A stretch of 64,000 nt of DNA from the NCBI RefSeq assembly GCF_900601905.1, contig NZ_UWFA01000380.1, positions 186,001-250,000 of the forward strand, given 5' to 3'. The DNA comes from Pseudomonas viridiflava. Its GTDB lineage: Bacteria > Pseudomonadota > Gammaproteobacteria > Pseudomonadales > Pseudomonadaceae. The position numbers were made by a program, and so were the translations under genes. The first letter of the stretch is position 1. Each line of letters starts with the position of its first letter. The notes beneath the pieces are model-generated. The model had not been told where the DNA came from, did not search any database, and worked only from the letters and a program-made list of their open reading frames with translations. Of this stretch, positions 19,183 through 27,685 are shown piece by piece.

Positions 19183-21269
19183 AGGGACGCTCCGTCAAGG
19201 CCGTAGGGTGGGTGAGGTGAAGTCTCGATGACCGCTGCGTTGTCGAGCTCGACACCCGGCAGGAACGCCAGGCGCAGACCACTCAAGGCGTGCAGCAAGT
19301 GAATGCGCGCATCATTCTCGATCGGCGATTGTGCGTTCAACGCGCGGCGTGCACGGTCCATGGTCATCAGCGTTGCCGTGGGGGCGGGCAGCCGTTGCCC
19401 GGCTTTCAGGCAGGCCTGGAAATAACCACCCACTTCATCAATCACTTGTTGCAGCAACAGCTGTTGCGACGCGTGAGCCCTGGGTAGCCACGCCAGGGTG
19501 TCGAGCAGATTCAGGGCGATTCGCAGTTCACGCACGGCCAGCCCGGTGTCCTGGGCGGTGGCGGCCAGGCGTGGCAGGTGCTGCATCAGCCGGTCGAGCA
19601 TCTTCACGCCCATGGCCCGGCGTTCCACCAGGGTCGCAGGCCGGGTCAGCGCCACGATGTCGCGCCAGCCGAAGCGGGTCAGGCGCTTGGCTGCGAGCTC
19701 GACGCCGAACGGGCGCATGATCAGCGTCCACACAAAGGCAAACAGCAGGCCCACGGGCCCGGCCAGATTGGAATTGATGAAGTTCAGAAAATCCGCGTCA
19801 TAGGCGCTCTGGATACTGATGAAGGACGAGGTATTGACGATGGTCAGCAAGGTGCCCAGGTAGAAGCGCGGCTGCACGGTCAGGGTACCGACACAAATGA
19901 ACGGCACCGCGAAAGCCAGCACCAGCATCGGGAAATCGTGCAGGTTGGGCAGCACCACAAACAGATACAGGCTGGCGAACAGCACCGAGAGCAGGGTCCA
20001 GAAGAAGAACTTGTAGATCTGCGGCGCGGGGTCGTCCATGGCGGCGAAAAAGCTGCATGACACCGCCGCGAGCGCCACCGCAGCGGCACCGTCTTTCCAG
20101 CCCAGCAGAATCCACAGCACGGAAGCGACGATGATCGCCAGCACCGAGGTCATGACCGAATAGAGCATCAGGCCGCGATCCAGAAAAGGCTTGATCTGCG
20201 CCAGCCGCCAATGGCGGTAGACGGCGCGCCAGGGCGTCTGGTCATCGGTCCTGATCGCTTGCTGCAGGGTGCGGCAGTCCTGCCACAGGTCAATCCATTC
20301 GCTGAGGCGATACAAGGCGTTGGACAGGAGTAACTGTTGCCGGTCGTCGAGTTGCGCAGCCGTAGGCTCAAGGCTTTCAAGGTGGCGATGCAAGGCTTGC
20401 CATTGCTCGGTCTGTACGCCATTGGCGGTGTTATCCAGCCAGTCGCGCATCTCGGTCAGCAGTGGCGTGAGCTGTGCGATCAGGTTAGTGGAGCGCCGTT
20501 CCAGTGCCCACAAGGCATCGTCCAGCGCATCGATCACCGGTAACAAGTGGATCATTCTGCCGCGCAGTTCCTTGGCATTGCGGACCGTCTGCGCGCGTGC
20601 GCCTTCGTGCGGAAGCTGGCCGATCATCGGCTCCAGCGAATTGAAGGTGGCGGCCATGGCAACCCTCAGGGCGCGGGCGTCTTCTGGGACTGCAGCGCGT
20701 TGCAGAAATAGCGTGCTGTAGGCCGAAGCATCGCTGAACCATTTGTCCACGGCACCCTGCATCACCGGGGCCAGGCGACGCGGCCAGAACATACTGCCCA
20801 CCACCGCCGCACACAGGATGCCGAGGAAGATTTCTTCAGTGCGCGACACGGCGATTTCGAACACCGCTTGCGGGTTGTCCACCACCGGAAAGGAAATCAG
20901 CGGCATGGTGTAGCCCGCGAGCATCAAGGCGTAGCTGTTGGCGGTGCGCAAATGCAGGGACAAAAACAGCAGGGTCCCGGTCCATAAGGCGATGACCGCC
21001 GCCAGCAGCAACGGCGTTTGCACGAACATCGGCACGATCAGCACGGAGGCGGCGGCACCCGCCAGAGTGCCGAAAGCCCGGTACAGCGCTTTGGAGCTGG
21101 TGGGGCCGACGAAGGGGCTTGAAACGATGTACACCGTCGCCATGGCCCAATAAGGGCGCGGCATCTGCATCAGCAGCGCGATATACAGTGCCAGCATGGA
21201 AGCGCCAAAGGTCCGCACCCCGTAAAACCAGTCGCGGGCGGGGGGCACACCGGCAAGGAAATCTTTCAA
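19179..21269 (-). CDS. FUSC-family inner-membrane efflux protein, AaeB-like
   Basis: A 696-residue protein with two blocks of membrane helices (about 25-165 and 370-520), each followed by a long soluble domain, as in AaeB and other FUSC proteins that export aromatic carboxylic acids. The N-terminal RTFGASMLALYIALLMQMPRP is typical. It overlaps the MarR stop by 4 nt upstream and the DUF1656 start by 4 nt downstream. Substrates are inferred as aromatic acids or related hydrophobic acids, possibly plant phenolics. Confidence 0.92.
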   Translation of the reverse strand: MKDFLAGVPPARDWFYGVRTFGASMLALYIALLMQMPRPYWAMATVYIVSSPFVGPTSSKALYRAFGTLAGAAASVLIVPMFVQTPLLLAAVIALWTGTLLFLSLHLRTANSYALMLAGYTMPLISFPVVDNPQAVFEIAVSRTEEIFLGILCAAVVGSMFWPRRLAPVMQGAVDKWFSDASAYSTLFLQRAAVPEDARALRVAMAATFNSLEPMIGQLPHEGARAQTVRNAKELRGRMIHLLPVIDALDDALWALERRSTNLIAQLTPLLTEMRDWLDNTANGVQTEQWQALHRHLESLEPTAAQLDDRQQLLLSNALYRLSEWIDLWQDCRTLQQAIRTDDQTPWRAVYRHWRLAQIKPFLDRGLMLYSVMTSVLAIIVASVLWILLGWKDGAAAVALAAVSCSFFAAMDDPAPQIYKFFFWTLLSVLFASLYLFVVLPNLHDFPMLVLAFAVPFICVGTLTVQPRFYLGTLLTIVNTSSFISIQSAYDADFLNFINSNLAGPVGLLFAFVWTLIMRPFGVELAAKRLTRFGWRDIVALTRPATLVERRAMGVKMLDRLMQHLPRLAATAQDTGLAVRELRIALNLLDTLAWLPRAHASQQLLLQQVIDEVGGYFQACLKAGQRLPAPTATLMTMDRARRALNAQSPIENDARIHLLHALSGLRLAFLPGVELDNAAVIETSPHPPYGLDGASL

Positions 21270-21718
21270 ATGGCCCCCGCAAGATCGTGTTGAGCGGCGT
21301 CGGCGAAGGCTTTGAAAACCCGCAACGTGGCTTCCAGATCTTCTTTGGCAACACCTTTGAGCACATCCCGCCGCAGACGCAGCAATTCATCCTCTATGGC
21401 GAGTGCCACTTCTCGGCCGCTGGAGGTCAGGCTCAAGGCTTTGGCGCGGCGATCGGTCGGGTCCTCGGTGCGGCAGACGATACCCGCGCTGCACAGTTGG
21501 TCGAGCAAACGCACCAGGGTCGGACTTTCCATGCCAGCCGCGTGGGCCACCGTGACCTGGTTCACGCCGTCACCCAGACGCAGGATCATCAGCAATGGCG
21601 CAGCGCACGCTTCGGACACACCGTAGCGCAGCAGGGTGGTCTGGCAGATGCGCCGCCACTGGCGAGAAGCAGCGACCATGCCGCTGCTGAGGCTCATCTG
21701 CAGGGAGTCGAGAGACAT
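21266..21718 (-). CDS. MarR-family regulator, first gene of the FUSC efflux operon
   Basis: A 150-residue winged-helix repressor: ICQTTLLRYGVSEACAAPLL, then VNQVTVAHAAGMESPTLVRL (recognition helix region) and the wing EDPTDRRAKALSL. Because it leads the operon and shares a 4-nt overlap with the FUSC gene, it most likely represses its own promoter and is relieved by a pump substrate. A candidate operator lies 20-70 nt upstream of its start. Confidence 0.92.
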   Translation of the reverse strand: MSLDSLQMSLSSGMVAASRQWRRICQTTLLRYGVSEACAAPLLMILRLGDGVNQVTVAHAAGMESPTLVRLLDQLCSAGIVCRTEDPTDRRAKALSLTSSGREVALAIEDELLRLRRDVLKGVAKEDLEATLRVFKAFADAAQHDLAGAI

Positions 21719-21738
21719 AAGGGGGGACCGTCGTGAAA

Positions 21739-21788
21739 ATAGTTAGCGGTGATATTGTTCGTAACAACATAATTAGCTTGCTAACTAT
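21739..21788 (-). promoter_or_regulatory. Candidate MarR operator region
   Basis: Contains ATAGTTAGC (21739-21747) inverted to GCTAACTAT (21780-21788), the compact palindrome TTAGC-TT-GCTAA (21773-21784), and an inner palindrome TTGTT-CGT-AACAA (21755-21767). Such arms are typical MarR sites. It sits just upstream of the MarR start on the operon side. Confidence 0.75.
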
Positions 21789-22242
21789 AATCCTGTAACA
21801 AAGTCTTACAGTCAACCCGGAAACTGCCGGGCGGACGGGTCACAGCGTCGCAGGCCGGGCCGAAACAGCCGACTCGTCAGTCTTGTTTGATAAAAGTTCC
21901 GCGGCCGTGAAAATAATCGCTACCGTTGGTCGGCAAAAAGCGCGCATTTTTTGCCGGTTAGTCAGCGGATGTCGAGATGACGTCCAAAAAAATGACGTTT
22001 TGCGAGCAAGTAAAAAGCCGGTTTTCTGCCGCTTGCACGCCCGTGCCATTTTCAAATGGACTGAGAGCTGTGATGCCTAAATGATGGCTTTGACGCCTCG
22101 CCGATAGTTTATTGGCGCGGTGTGCCGTGGATGCTCCCTTCACATAAAAATCGATTCAGCCGATATGCCAGACGAAGCCAGCGGGCAGCGCCAACGCCCG
22201 GTTTAGACACCTTTGTCGGTGCGTTTGTCGCACCTTGTGAGC
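21789..22242. other. Intergenic region before the alginate lyase gene
   Basis: About 450 nt with several A/T tracts (for example AAAAAAATGACG near 21986) and no convincing open frame or terminator. The promoter of the PL7 gene should lie here. Confidence 0.4.
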
Positions 22243-22917
22243 ATGCAAATGATCGATCTCGCCATGTGGAATCTTTCCGTTCCTGTGGGTACTCCAGCCA
22301 TGATCGTCGACACCCCGAAACTGGTCGGCGGCTATCAGGATGGTTATTTCCGTTCAGGCAATACCTTGTTCTTCTGGGCACCGGTGACCGGGTCGCGAAC
22401 GGAAAACGCCGTGTACCCACGCACGGAGTTGCGCGAGACCAAGGCCGACGGCAGTGTCAACAACTGGACTTACTCACAGGCTGACAACTTTCTGCGCGCG
22501 TCCCTGGTGGTCAATCAGGTGCCGTCCACCGGCAAAATCGTGATTGGTCAGATCCACGCGTTTCAGAGCACGGAGCCGCTGCTCAAGGTGGAGTATCAGT
22601 TCAAGGAAAAGCTGCAGACCGGCAACATCGTCGCCAAGTTTCGCCGCAGCCCGGACGCTGAAATCGAGGTGATCATCATTGCCCAGGGCGTGGCATTGAA
22701 CGCGCGGTTCAGCTACAGCATCCACCTGACGCCAGCGGGCAACCTGTCTGTCAACGCGGCGGATTATGTCTGGAACGCCAAACTGGACGCGACCTGGAAA
22801 GACAAGCTGCTGTACTTCAAGGCCGGGGTGTACACCCAGGACAACACCGGCTATGCGACCGAAGGCGGCGCGGCGACGTTTTACAAGCTGACGATTAATC
22901 ACGATAAGAAGGCGTGA
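22243..22917 (+). CDS. Polysaccharide lyase family 7 (alginate lyase type), no signal peptide
   Basis: About 224 residues from ATG 22243 (or 22249; a TTG at 22213 is also in frame). All three PL7 active-site motifs are present: YPRTELRE (RTELR), IGQIHAF (QIH) and YFKAGVYTQ. These cleave alginate by beta-elimination, with Gln-Ile-His usually indicating activity on polyguluronate-containing blocks. None of the possible starts gives a secretion signal, so the enzyme appears cytoplasmic or released by a non-standard route. It is isolated: no alginate transport or KDG genes adjoin. Confidence 0.88.
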   Translation: MQMIDLAMWNLSVPVGTPAMIVDTPKLVGGYQDGYFRSGNTLFFWAPVTGSRTENAVYPRTELRETKADGSVNNWTYSQADNFLRASLVVNQVPSTGKIVIGQIHAFQSTEPLLKVEYQFKEKLQTGNIVAKFRRSPDAEIEVIIIAQGVALNARFSYSIHLTPAGNLSVNAADYVWNAKLDATWKDKLLYFKAGVYTQDNTGYATEGGAATFYKLTINHDKKA

Positions 22918-22941
22918 GGAAAGTCTGAAGGGCGCAAGGGA

Positions 22942-23034
22942 CCTGTTGGAGCGAGGCTTGCCCGCGATAAGGCTGGATGCGGTTGGCCTGAAGTCCGTAT
23001 TGTTTGTATCGCGGGCAAGCACCGCTCCCCCAGG
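22942..23034. repeat. REP doublet, GGAGCGAGGCTTGCCCGCGA family
   Basis: Arms CCTGTTGGAGCGAGGCTTGC and the inverted TATCGCGGGCAAGC around 37 nt, placed between two convergent genes where it may also help termination. Confidence 0.82.
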
Positions 23035-23050
23035 TTTATATGCGGTCAAA

Positions 23051-24436
23051 TCAAACCGGAAACGCCAGGGTGAAACAGATTTTCCCCGGCACCGGCTGCG
23101 CCACGCTTGCCCGGCCGTTATGCAGATGCATGATCGCCGCGACGATGGCCAGGCCCAGGCCGTTGGAGTCCGAGCTCTGGTGGCGTGAGGCGTCGCCTCG
23201 GTAAAAACGGTCAAACAGCTTGCCCAGTGTCGTTTCATCTAGCGCCTGGCCGTGGTTTTCCACATCCACCAACCATTGCATGCCGCGTTGCTCGACACGG
23301 ATCTGAATCTCGCTGGCCGGGTCCGCGTGGCGGATGGCATTTGCCACCAGGTTGCTCAGTGCCCGGCGCAGCAGGATCGGGTCAGCCAGCAAGGTCCCGT
23401 CACCCGAGATGCAAAGGCTCAACTGGCGCTCTTCGGCCGGGCCTTCGAAATAGTCGGCCACGCGCTGCAGTTCGTCGTGCAGACACAGCGGCTGACGCTC
23501 CAGCGCTGACTGCGCTTCATCGGCACGGGCCAGAAACAGAATGCTTTCGACCAGCCGCGAAATGCGCTCCAGTTCTTCCAGGTTTGACGCCAGCAACGCC
23601 TGATATTCATCGGCGCTGCGCGTCTGGCGCAGGGCAACCTGACAGTGGCCCATCAGGGAACCCACCGGGGTACGGATCTCATGGGCCAGGTCAGCGGAAA
23701 ACTGGGTCAGGCGCTGATAACCATCGTCCAGGCGTTCGAGCATGGCATTGAGCGCCTCGCCCAGCGGTTGCAATTCGATCGGTGCATCAGCGCTGTCGAT
23801 GCGGCTGTGCAGGCGCGCCGGAGTAATGTCGGCAGCGTGTGCGGTCATCCGCCGCAGGGGGCGCAGACCCTGGCGCAGCAGCACATAACCCAGCAGGGCG
23901 GTGACGAGGAACGCCAGCGCCATGGCCGAGTAGATTCGCTGACGAAAGCTGGCCAGCATGGCCATTTCCTTGACCATCAGGTGCGCGGCCTGCAAGCGCA
24001 CTTCCACGCCACCGGACAACGCCTGCACCGAGGCGGTTCTGAGCGGTACGCCTTGCAGGCTCACGCCGCTGCGCAGGTCTGAATCACGCAACATGACATC
24101 CGCCGCCACAGTCGGTGTGTCCGGCAGCGGTGCCCGGGACGGATTGACCGAGATCACCGGCGGCTTGCCCGGCTCGCCAATGATGAAAATGTCTTCTTCG
24201 CTGTCGAGCATGTTCTCGAACAGCTGCGGGCTGCTCTTGAGGTTGTCCAGGGTCAGGTCGTAGTTGAGCAGTTTGCGAAAGTGATCGAGCCTGGCCAATA
24301 CGGCATGGTCAGTGCGCTGCATCACTGAGCTTTTCATCGACTCGTACAGATACCAGCCAGCACCGGCCACGGTGAACATCGCCACCAGTGCGAAAGCCAG
24401 CGTCGAGCGCAGGGTCAGTGAGTGTCGGGCGCGCAT
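23051..24436 (-). CDS. Heavy-metal/redox-type sensor histidine kinase (CusS/HprS-like)
   Basis: A 461-residue kinase: TM1 about 12-31, periplasmic sensor 32-167, TM2 about 168-188, HAMP, then the H-box [14 protein letters not shown] (His252), N-box [12 protein letters not shown] and G-box [14 protein letters not shown]. It belongs to the CusS / YedV(HprS) class that senses copper, silver or reactive chlorine and peroxide. Its coding region overlaps the response-regulator gene by 22 nt. The divergent genes encode a YedY-like molybdoenzyme module, which favours an HprRS-like oxidant-sensing role; copper sensing is the alternative. Confidence 0.92.
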   Translation of the reverse strand: MRARHSLTLRSTLAFALVAMFTVAGAGWYLYESMKSSVMQRTDHAVLARLDHFRKLLNYDLTLDNLKSSPQLFENMLDSEEDIFIIGEPGKPPVISVNPSRAPLPDTPTVAADVMLRDSDLRSGVSLQGVPLRTASVQALSGGVEVRLQAAHLMVKEMAMLASFRQRIYSAMALAFLVTALLGYVLLRQGLRPLRRMTAHAADITPARLHSRIDSADAPIELQPLGEALNAMLERLDDGYQRLTQFSADLAHEIRTPVGSLMGHCQVALRQTRSADEYQALLASNLEELERISRLVESILFLARADEAQSALERQPLCLHDELQRVADYFEGPAEERQLSLCISGDGTLLADPILLRRALSNLVANAIRHADPASEIQIRVEQRGMQWLVDVENHGQALDETTLGKLFDRFYRGDASRHQSSDSNGLGLAIVAAIMHLHNGRASVAQPVPGKICFTLAFPV

Positions 24437-25104
24437 GGGCGGACCTCGCAGACATAGCCGATGCCGCGCACGGTGTGGATGAGTTTGACCGGATAAGCCT
24501 GGTCGATCTTGCTGCGCAGACGCTTGATGGCGACGTCGACCACGTTGGTGTCGCTGTCGAAATTCATGTCCCAGACCTCCGAAGCGATTTGCGCCCGGGA
24601 CAGCACGTCGCCTTCGCGGCGCAACAGCAGATGCAGCAGCGAAAACTCTTTATTGGTCAGCACGATGACCTGTTGCTGACGCGTGACTCGGCGGCGCAAC
24701 AGGTCCAGCTCCAGGTCCGCGAGGTGGAAATGGTCCGCCTCGCGCACCACGCCCCGGCGCAGGATTGTGCGGATGCGCAGTAACAGTTCAGTAAAGGAAA
24801 ACGGTTTGATCAGATAATCGTCGGCCCCCAGTTCCAGGCCGCGAATCCGGTCCTGCAATTGGTCACGAGCGGTCAGGAACAGCACCGGCACGTCCTGCCG
24901 GGCGCGCAGCACTTCGATGATCTGCCAGCCGTCGATACCGGGCAGCATCACGTCGAGGACGATCAGGTCGTAGCGATTTTCCAGGGCCATGTGCAGGCCA
25001 TCGGTGCCGTGCTGAGTCCAGTCGACCTTGTAGCCGGATTCGCCGAGACCCTTTTTCAGGTACTCGCCGGTCTTGGTGTCGTCTTCGATCAGCAGAATAT
25101 GCAT
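24415..25104 (-). CDS. OmpR-family response regulator (CusR/HprR-like)
   Basis: A 229-residue regulator: receiver domain with acidic pocket EDD (8-10), phospho-acceptor Asp51 ([10 protein letters not shown]) and Lys100 (DYLIKPFS), followed by a winged-helix DNA-binding domain ending [21 protein letters not shown]. It leads the two-gene operon with the kinase. Two related 15-16 bp boxes in the upstream divergent region are its probable binding sites, for autoregulation and control of the genes starting at 25335. Confidence 0.93.
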   Translation of the reverse strand: MHILLIEDDTKTGEYLKKGLGESGYKVDWTQHGTDGLHMALENRYDLIVLDVMLPGIDGWQIIEVLRARQDVPVLFLTARDQLQDRIRGLELGADDYLIKPFSFTELLLRIRTILRRGVVREADHFHLADLELDLLRRRVTRQQQVIVLTNKEFSLLHLLLRREGDVLSRAQIASEVWDMNFDSDTNVVDVAIKRLRSKIDQAYPVKLIHTVRGIGYVCEVRPCAPDTH

Positions 25105-25187
25105 GGTTGAGCTCGGGCGGGGCAGGCGTGGAGGGTGACAGGCGGGATGCGCCCGGCAAGTTTAACCAAGTGCCGATGCGGTGTCGG

Positions 25188-25202
25188 TTACATCTTTGTC
25201 AT
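25188..25202. promoter_or_regulatory. Candidate response-regulator box 1
   Basis: TTACATCTTTGTCAT: imperfect inverted repeat TTACA-N4-TGTCAT nearest the regulator gene. Its core ACATCTTTGTCAT is the exact reverse complement of the core of box 2. Confidence 0.75.
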
Positions 25203-25248
25203 TAACGGCTTTACTGAGCAGGGCATCCCGCGTGCAACGGCCTGGTTT

Positions 25249-25264
25249 ATGACAAAGATGTCAT
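25249..25264. promoter_or_regulatory. Candidate response-regulator box 2
   Basis: ATGACA-AAGA-TGTCAT: perfect 6-4-6 inverted repeat, resembling CusR/CopR boxes. It lies about 70 nt before the exported-protein start, placed to control the divergent molybdoenzyme module. Confidence 0.82.
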
Positions 25265-25334
25265 TCGCCGGTCATAGTCCAGTGCCGGTAGCGGGGTGAA
25301 GATGGTCTCGAATTCAACTGCCAGGGAATCACTC

Positions 25335-25940
25335 ATGAAGACTGCATTGTCCACCACGTTCGGCCTGTTGCTGCTCAGCGCCGCTGTCATGACTCAGGCT
25401 GCCGACATGCCAGTGGTCAAACCGATGCGCGGCACGGTCGACAGCGTTCAGGCCGATACCTTGAACTACACCACTCGCAGCGGCCAGCACCAGAGCATCA
25501 TGCTGACCGACAAGACCGGGATTCGTCTGGTCTCCAAGGCGGATCTGGATTCGATCAAGGCAGACAGCTTTGTCGGTTCCGCTGCCATTCCTCAAGCTGA
25601 CGGCACCTTGAAAGCGCTGGAAGTCACGGTATTCGAAGCCAGCCTCAAAGGCAGCGGCGAAGGCCACTACGGCTGGGAAAACGCTGATGGCAGCACCGGC
25701 ACGATGACCAATGGCACCGTGGGCACCTTGTCCAAGGCCAATGGCCGTACCCTGACCGTGTTGTACAAAGGCGGCGAGAAGCAACTGGTGGTGCCGACTG
25801 ATGTGCCAATCGCCTACGTTGAGCCGGCCAAGCGTGACGCGCTGACAGCAGGCGCGAAGATTGTCCTGTTCCCGGCTGACGACGGTAAGTCAGCTCGCGG
25901 TGTTGCGGTCGGCAAGGATGGTTTTACACCGCCGATGTAA
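25335..25940 (+). CDS. Exported DUF5666-like protein of the redox module
   Basis: About 201 residues from 25335, with AGGGA 7 nt upstream; an earlier start at 25296 would add residues before a clear signal peptide (MKTALSTTFGLLLLSAAVMTQA), so it is rejected. The mature part repeats beta-rich units: MRGTVDSVQADTLNYTTRSG and GTVGTLSKANGRTLTVLYKGGEK, with a glycine-rich GHYGWENADGSTGTM between. This resembles the small beta-barrel folds of DUF5666 proteins (impression only). As the first gene behind box 2 it is probably the most strongly induced member of the module. Function unknown. Confidence 0.8.
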   Translation: MKTALSTTFGLLLLSAAVMTQAADMPVVKPMRGTVDSVQADTLNYTTRSGQHQSIMLTDKTGIRLVSKADLDSIKADSFVGSAAIPQADGTLKALEVTVFEASLKGSGEGHYGWENADGSTGTMTNGTVGTLSKANGRTLTVLYKGGEKQLVVPTDVPIAYVEPAKRDALTAGAKIVLFPADDGKSARGVAVGKDGFTPPM

Positions 25941-25983
25941 GCAAATCTGTTGGTCGCGCAAAGGCGTCCTCAATAGACCACGG

Positions 25984-26081
25984 ACCTGTGGGAGCGAATT
26001 TATTCGCGAAGGCGGTGTAAAGGCCGGTGAAAATGCATCGAATGTACCGGCCTCTTCGCGAATGAATTCGCTCCCACAGGT
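25984..26081. repeat. REP doublet, GGGAGCGAATTnATTCGCGAAG family
   Basis: Nearly perfect arms beginning ACCTGTGGGAGCGAATTTAT and ending in its inverted copy, lying 44 nt after the exported-protein stop and 50 nt before the cytochrome gene. It may set different mRNA levels within this operon. Confidence 0.87.
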
Positions 26082-26131
26082 TTTCATTCGCAGGCACAAC
26101 CCTCCACAGGTCTCGCTCTCGGGAGACAACA

Positions 26132-26746
26132 ATGAAAACCCGCACCCTCCACCCCTGGCCCGTGCGCCTGACCCATTGGCTCAACGCTGCCGGCATGGTC
26201 GGCATGTTCATGAGCGGCTGGGGTATTTACAACGCGTCACCGCTGTTCGGTTTCACCTTTGCCAAATCACTCACCCTGGGCGGTTGGCTCGGTGGCTCCA
26301 TCGCCTGGCATTTTGCGGTGATGTGGTTACTGGTCGTCAACGGCCTGGCTTATGTGCTGTACGGCGTGTTCAGCCGCCACTTCAAACGCGACCTGCTACC
26401 GGTGCATGCCAGCGCGGTGAAACGCGATGTCCTGGACGCCTTGCGCCTGCGCCTGGCCCATCAGCATGGCACCTACAACGCAGTGCAACGCCTGATGTAC
26501 TGGCTGGTGCTGCTGATGGGCGTGCTGGTGGTGCTCTCCGGCCTGGCGATCTGGAAACCGGTGCAGTTTCAGGAATTGACCAGCCTGATGGGCGGTTTCG
26601 ACGCCGCCCGCTACGTGCATTTCGGCGCAATGGCGGCGATTGGTGCGTTTGTGGTGGTCCACCTGGCCTTGGTGCTGATTGTGCCGCGGACCCTTTTACC
26701 CATGATTACCGGGGGCAAGCGCACGCTTGAAGATGCACATGAATAA
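26132..26746 (+). CDS. Cytochrome b561-type membrane protein
   Basis: A 204-residue protein with four membrane helices. Histidines placed for two b hemes are visible in RLTHWLNAAGMVGMFMSGWG (helix 1), IAWHFAVMWLLVVNG (helix 2) and YVHFGAMAAIGAFVVVHLALV (helix 4). It is the probable quinol-side electron donor to the molybdoenzyme encoded next, whose start overlaps its last codons. It plays the part that MsrQ plays for MsrP in E. coli, but belongs to a different heme-protein family. Confidence 0.9.
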   Translation: MKTRTLHPWPVRLTHWLNAAGMVGMFMSGWGIYNASPLFGFTFAKSLTLGGWLGGSIAWHFAVMWLLVVNGLAYVLYGVFSRHFKRDLLPVHASAVKRDVLDALRLRLAHQHGTYNAVQRLMYWLVLLMGVLVVLSGLAIWKPVQFQELTSLMGGFDAARYVHFGAMAAIGAFVVVHLALVLIVPRTLLPMITGGKRTLEDAHE

Positions 26747-27521
26747 ACCACCTTCTTTCAAGGCGCTGCGCCGCGAGCAGCGCATCCGTCTGGAACCGGC
26801 GCAGCAAACGCAGTTGATCAATATTCAACGCCGCTCGTTTTTGCGCGCTGGGCTGACCGTGGGCGCCATGTCGATGCTGACCGGCTGCAACCTGCAGGAT
26901 GGCGATCAGGTCGACAAGGCGCTGTGGGCCATGTCGCGCTGGAATGACCGGGTGCAGGCCTGGCTGTTCAGCGGCCAGAAACTCGCGCCGGTCTACAGCA
27001 AGTCGCAGGTGACCAATCCTTTCCCGTTCAACGCTTTTTATCCCGAATACAACGTGCCGGAAGTCGACCTAGCCGACTACCGTCTGGGGGTTTCCGGGCT
27101 GGTGCGGGACAAACAGGAATGGACGCTCGAAGGCTTGCGTAAACTGCCGCAGCGCAGCGACATCACCCGTCTGATCTGCATTGAAGGCTGGAGCGCCATT
27201 GGGCAGTGGGGCGGGGTGCCGCTGCGCACGTTTCTTGAGTACATCGGCGCGGACACCACGGCGAAGTTCGTTGGCTTCAAGTGTGCCGATCGCTATTACT
27301 CAAGCCTGGACATGCCGACCGCGCTGCACCCCCAAACCCTGCTGGCGCTGGACTTCGGAGACGTCGCCTTGCCACCCGATTATGGTTACCCGCTGCGCGT
27401 GCGAGTGCCGACCAAGCTGGGCTTCAAGAACCCCAAGCACATCGTCGAGATCTTCGTCACCAACGACAACCCGGGCGGGTATTGGGAAGATCAGGGGTAT
27501 AACTGGTTTAGCGGGGTTTGA
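26739..27521 (+). CDS. Tat-exported lipoprotein molybdopterin oxidoreductase (YedY/sulfite-oxidase fold)
   Basis: About 260 residues from ATG 26739 (ATG 26733 is also possible); it overlaps the cytochrome stop by 8 nt. The leader has twin arginines (RRSFLRAG, 31-36) and then MLTGC, a lipobox with Cys50, so the enzyme is likely a Tat-exported lipoprotein. The core shows the sulfite-oxidase fold: ITRLICIEGWSAIGQWGG with Cys147 as the expected Mo ligand, FKCADRYYSSLDM, LALDFGDVALPPDYGYPLR and PTKLGFKNPKHI. By analogy it could reduce oxidised methionine or another S/N-oxide in the envelope. The substrate is not shown by sequence. Confidence 0.9.
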   Translation: MNKPPSFKALRREQRIRLEPAQQTQLINIQRRSFLRAGLTVGAMSMLTGCNLQDGDQVDKALWAMSRWNDRVQAWLFSGQKLAPVYSKSQVTNPFPFNAFYPEYNVPEVDLADYRLGVSGLVRDKQEWTLEGLRKLPQRSDITRLICIEGWSAIGQWGGVPLRTFLEYIGADTTAKFVGFKCADRYYSSLDMPTALHPQTLLALDFGDVALPPDYGYPLRVRVPTKLGFKNPKHIVEIFVTNDNPGGYWEDQGYNWFSGV

Positions 27522-27542
27522 GGGATTTACGACCGGCGCAGA

Positions 27543-27656
27543 ACCTGTAGGAGTGAGCTTGCTCGCGATAAAGTCGGAACGACTTTCCTGCGATTTTGAG
27601 CTCGCATTTTTACGATTGCTTCGCAGCCGATCGCGAGCACGCTCGCTCCTACAGGT
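27543..27656. repeat. REP doublet, TAGGAGTGAGCTTGCTCGCGA family
   Basis: Arms ACCTGTAGGAGTGAGCTTGC and its inverse around a spacer of about 60 nt, in the convergent gap between the molybdoenzyme and efeM. Confidence 0.85.
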
Positions 27657-27685
27657 ACGATGGCGATTTAGCCGAGGTCAGTTAC

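Noticed and set aside
18977..19282. N-terminal extension of the HlyD frame
   Set aside because: It overlaps the DUF1656 gene and lacks adaptor features; the start at 18976 follows the 4-nt overlap pattern.
22089..22107. GCCGATAG resembling a FliA -10 near 22100
   Set aside because: The sequence 11 nt upstream does not match TAAAGTTT, unlike the site at 55421.
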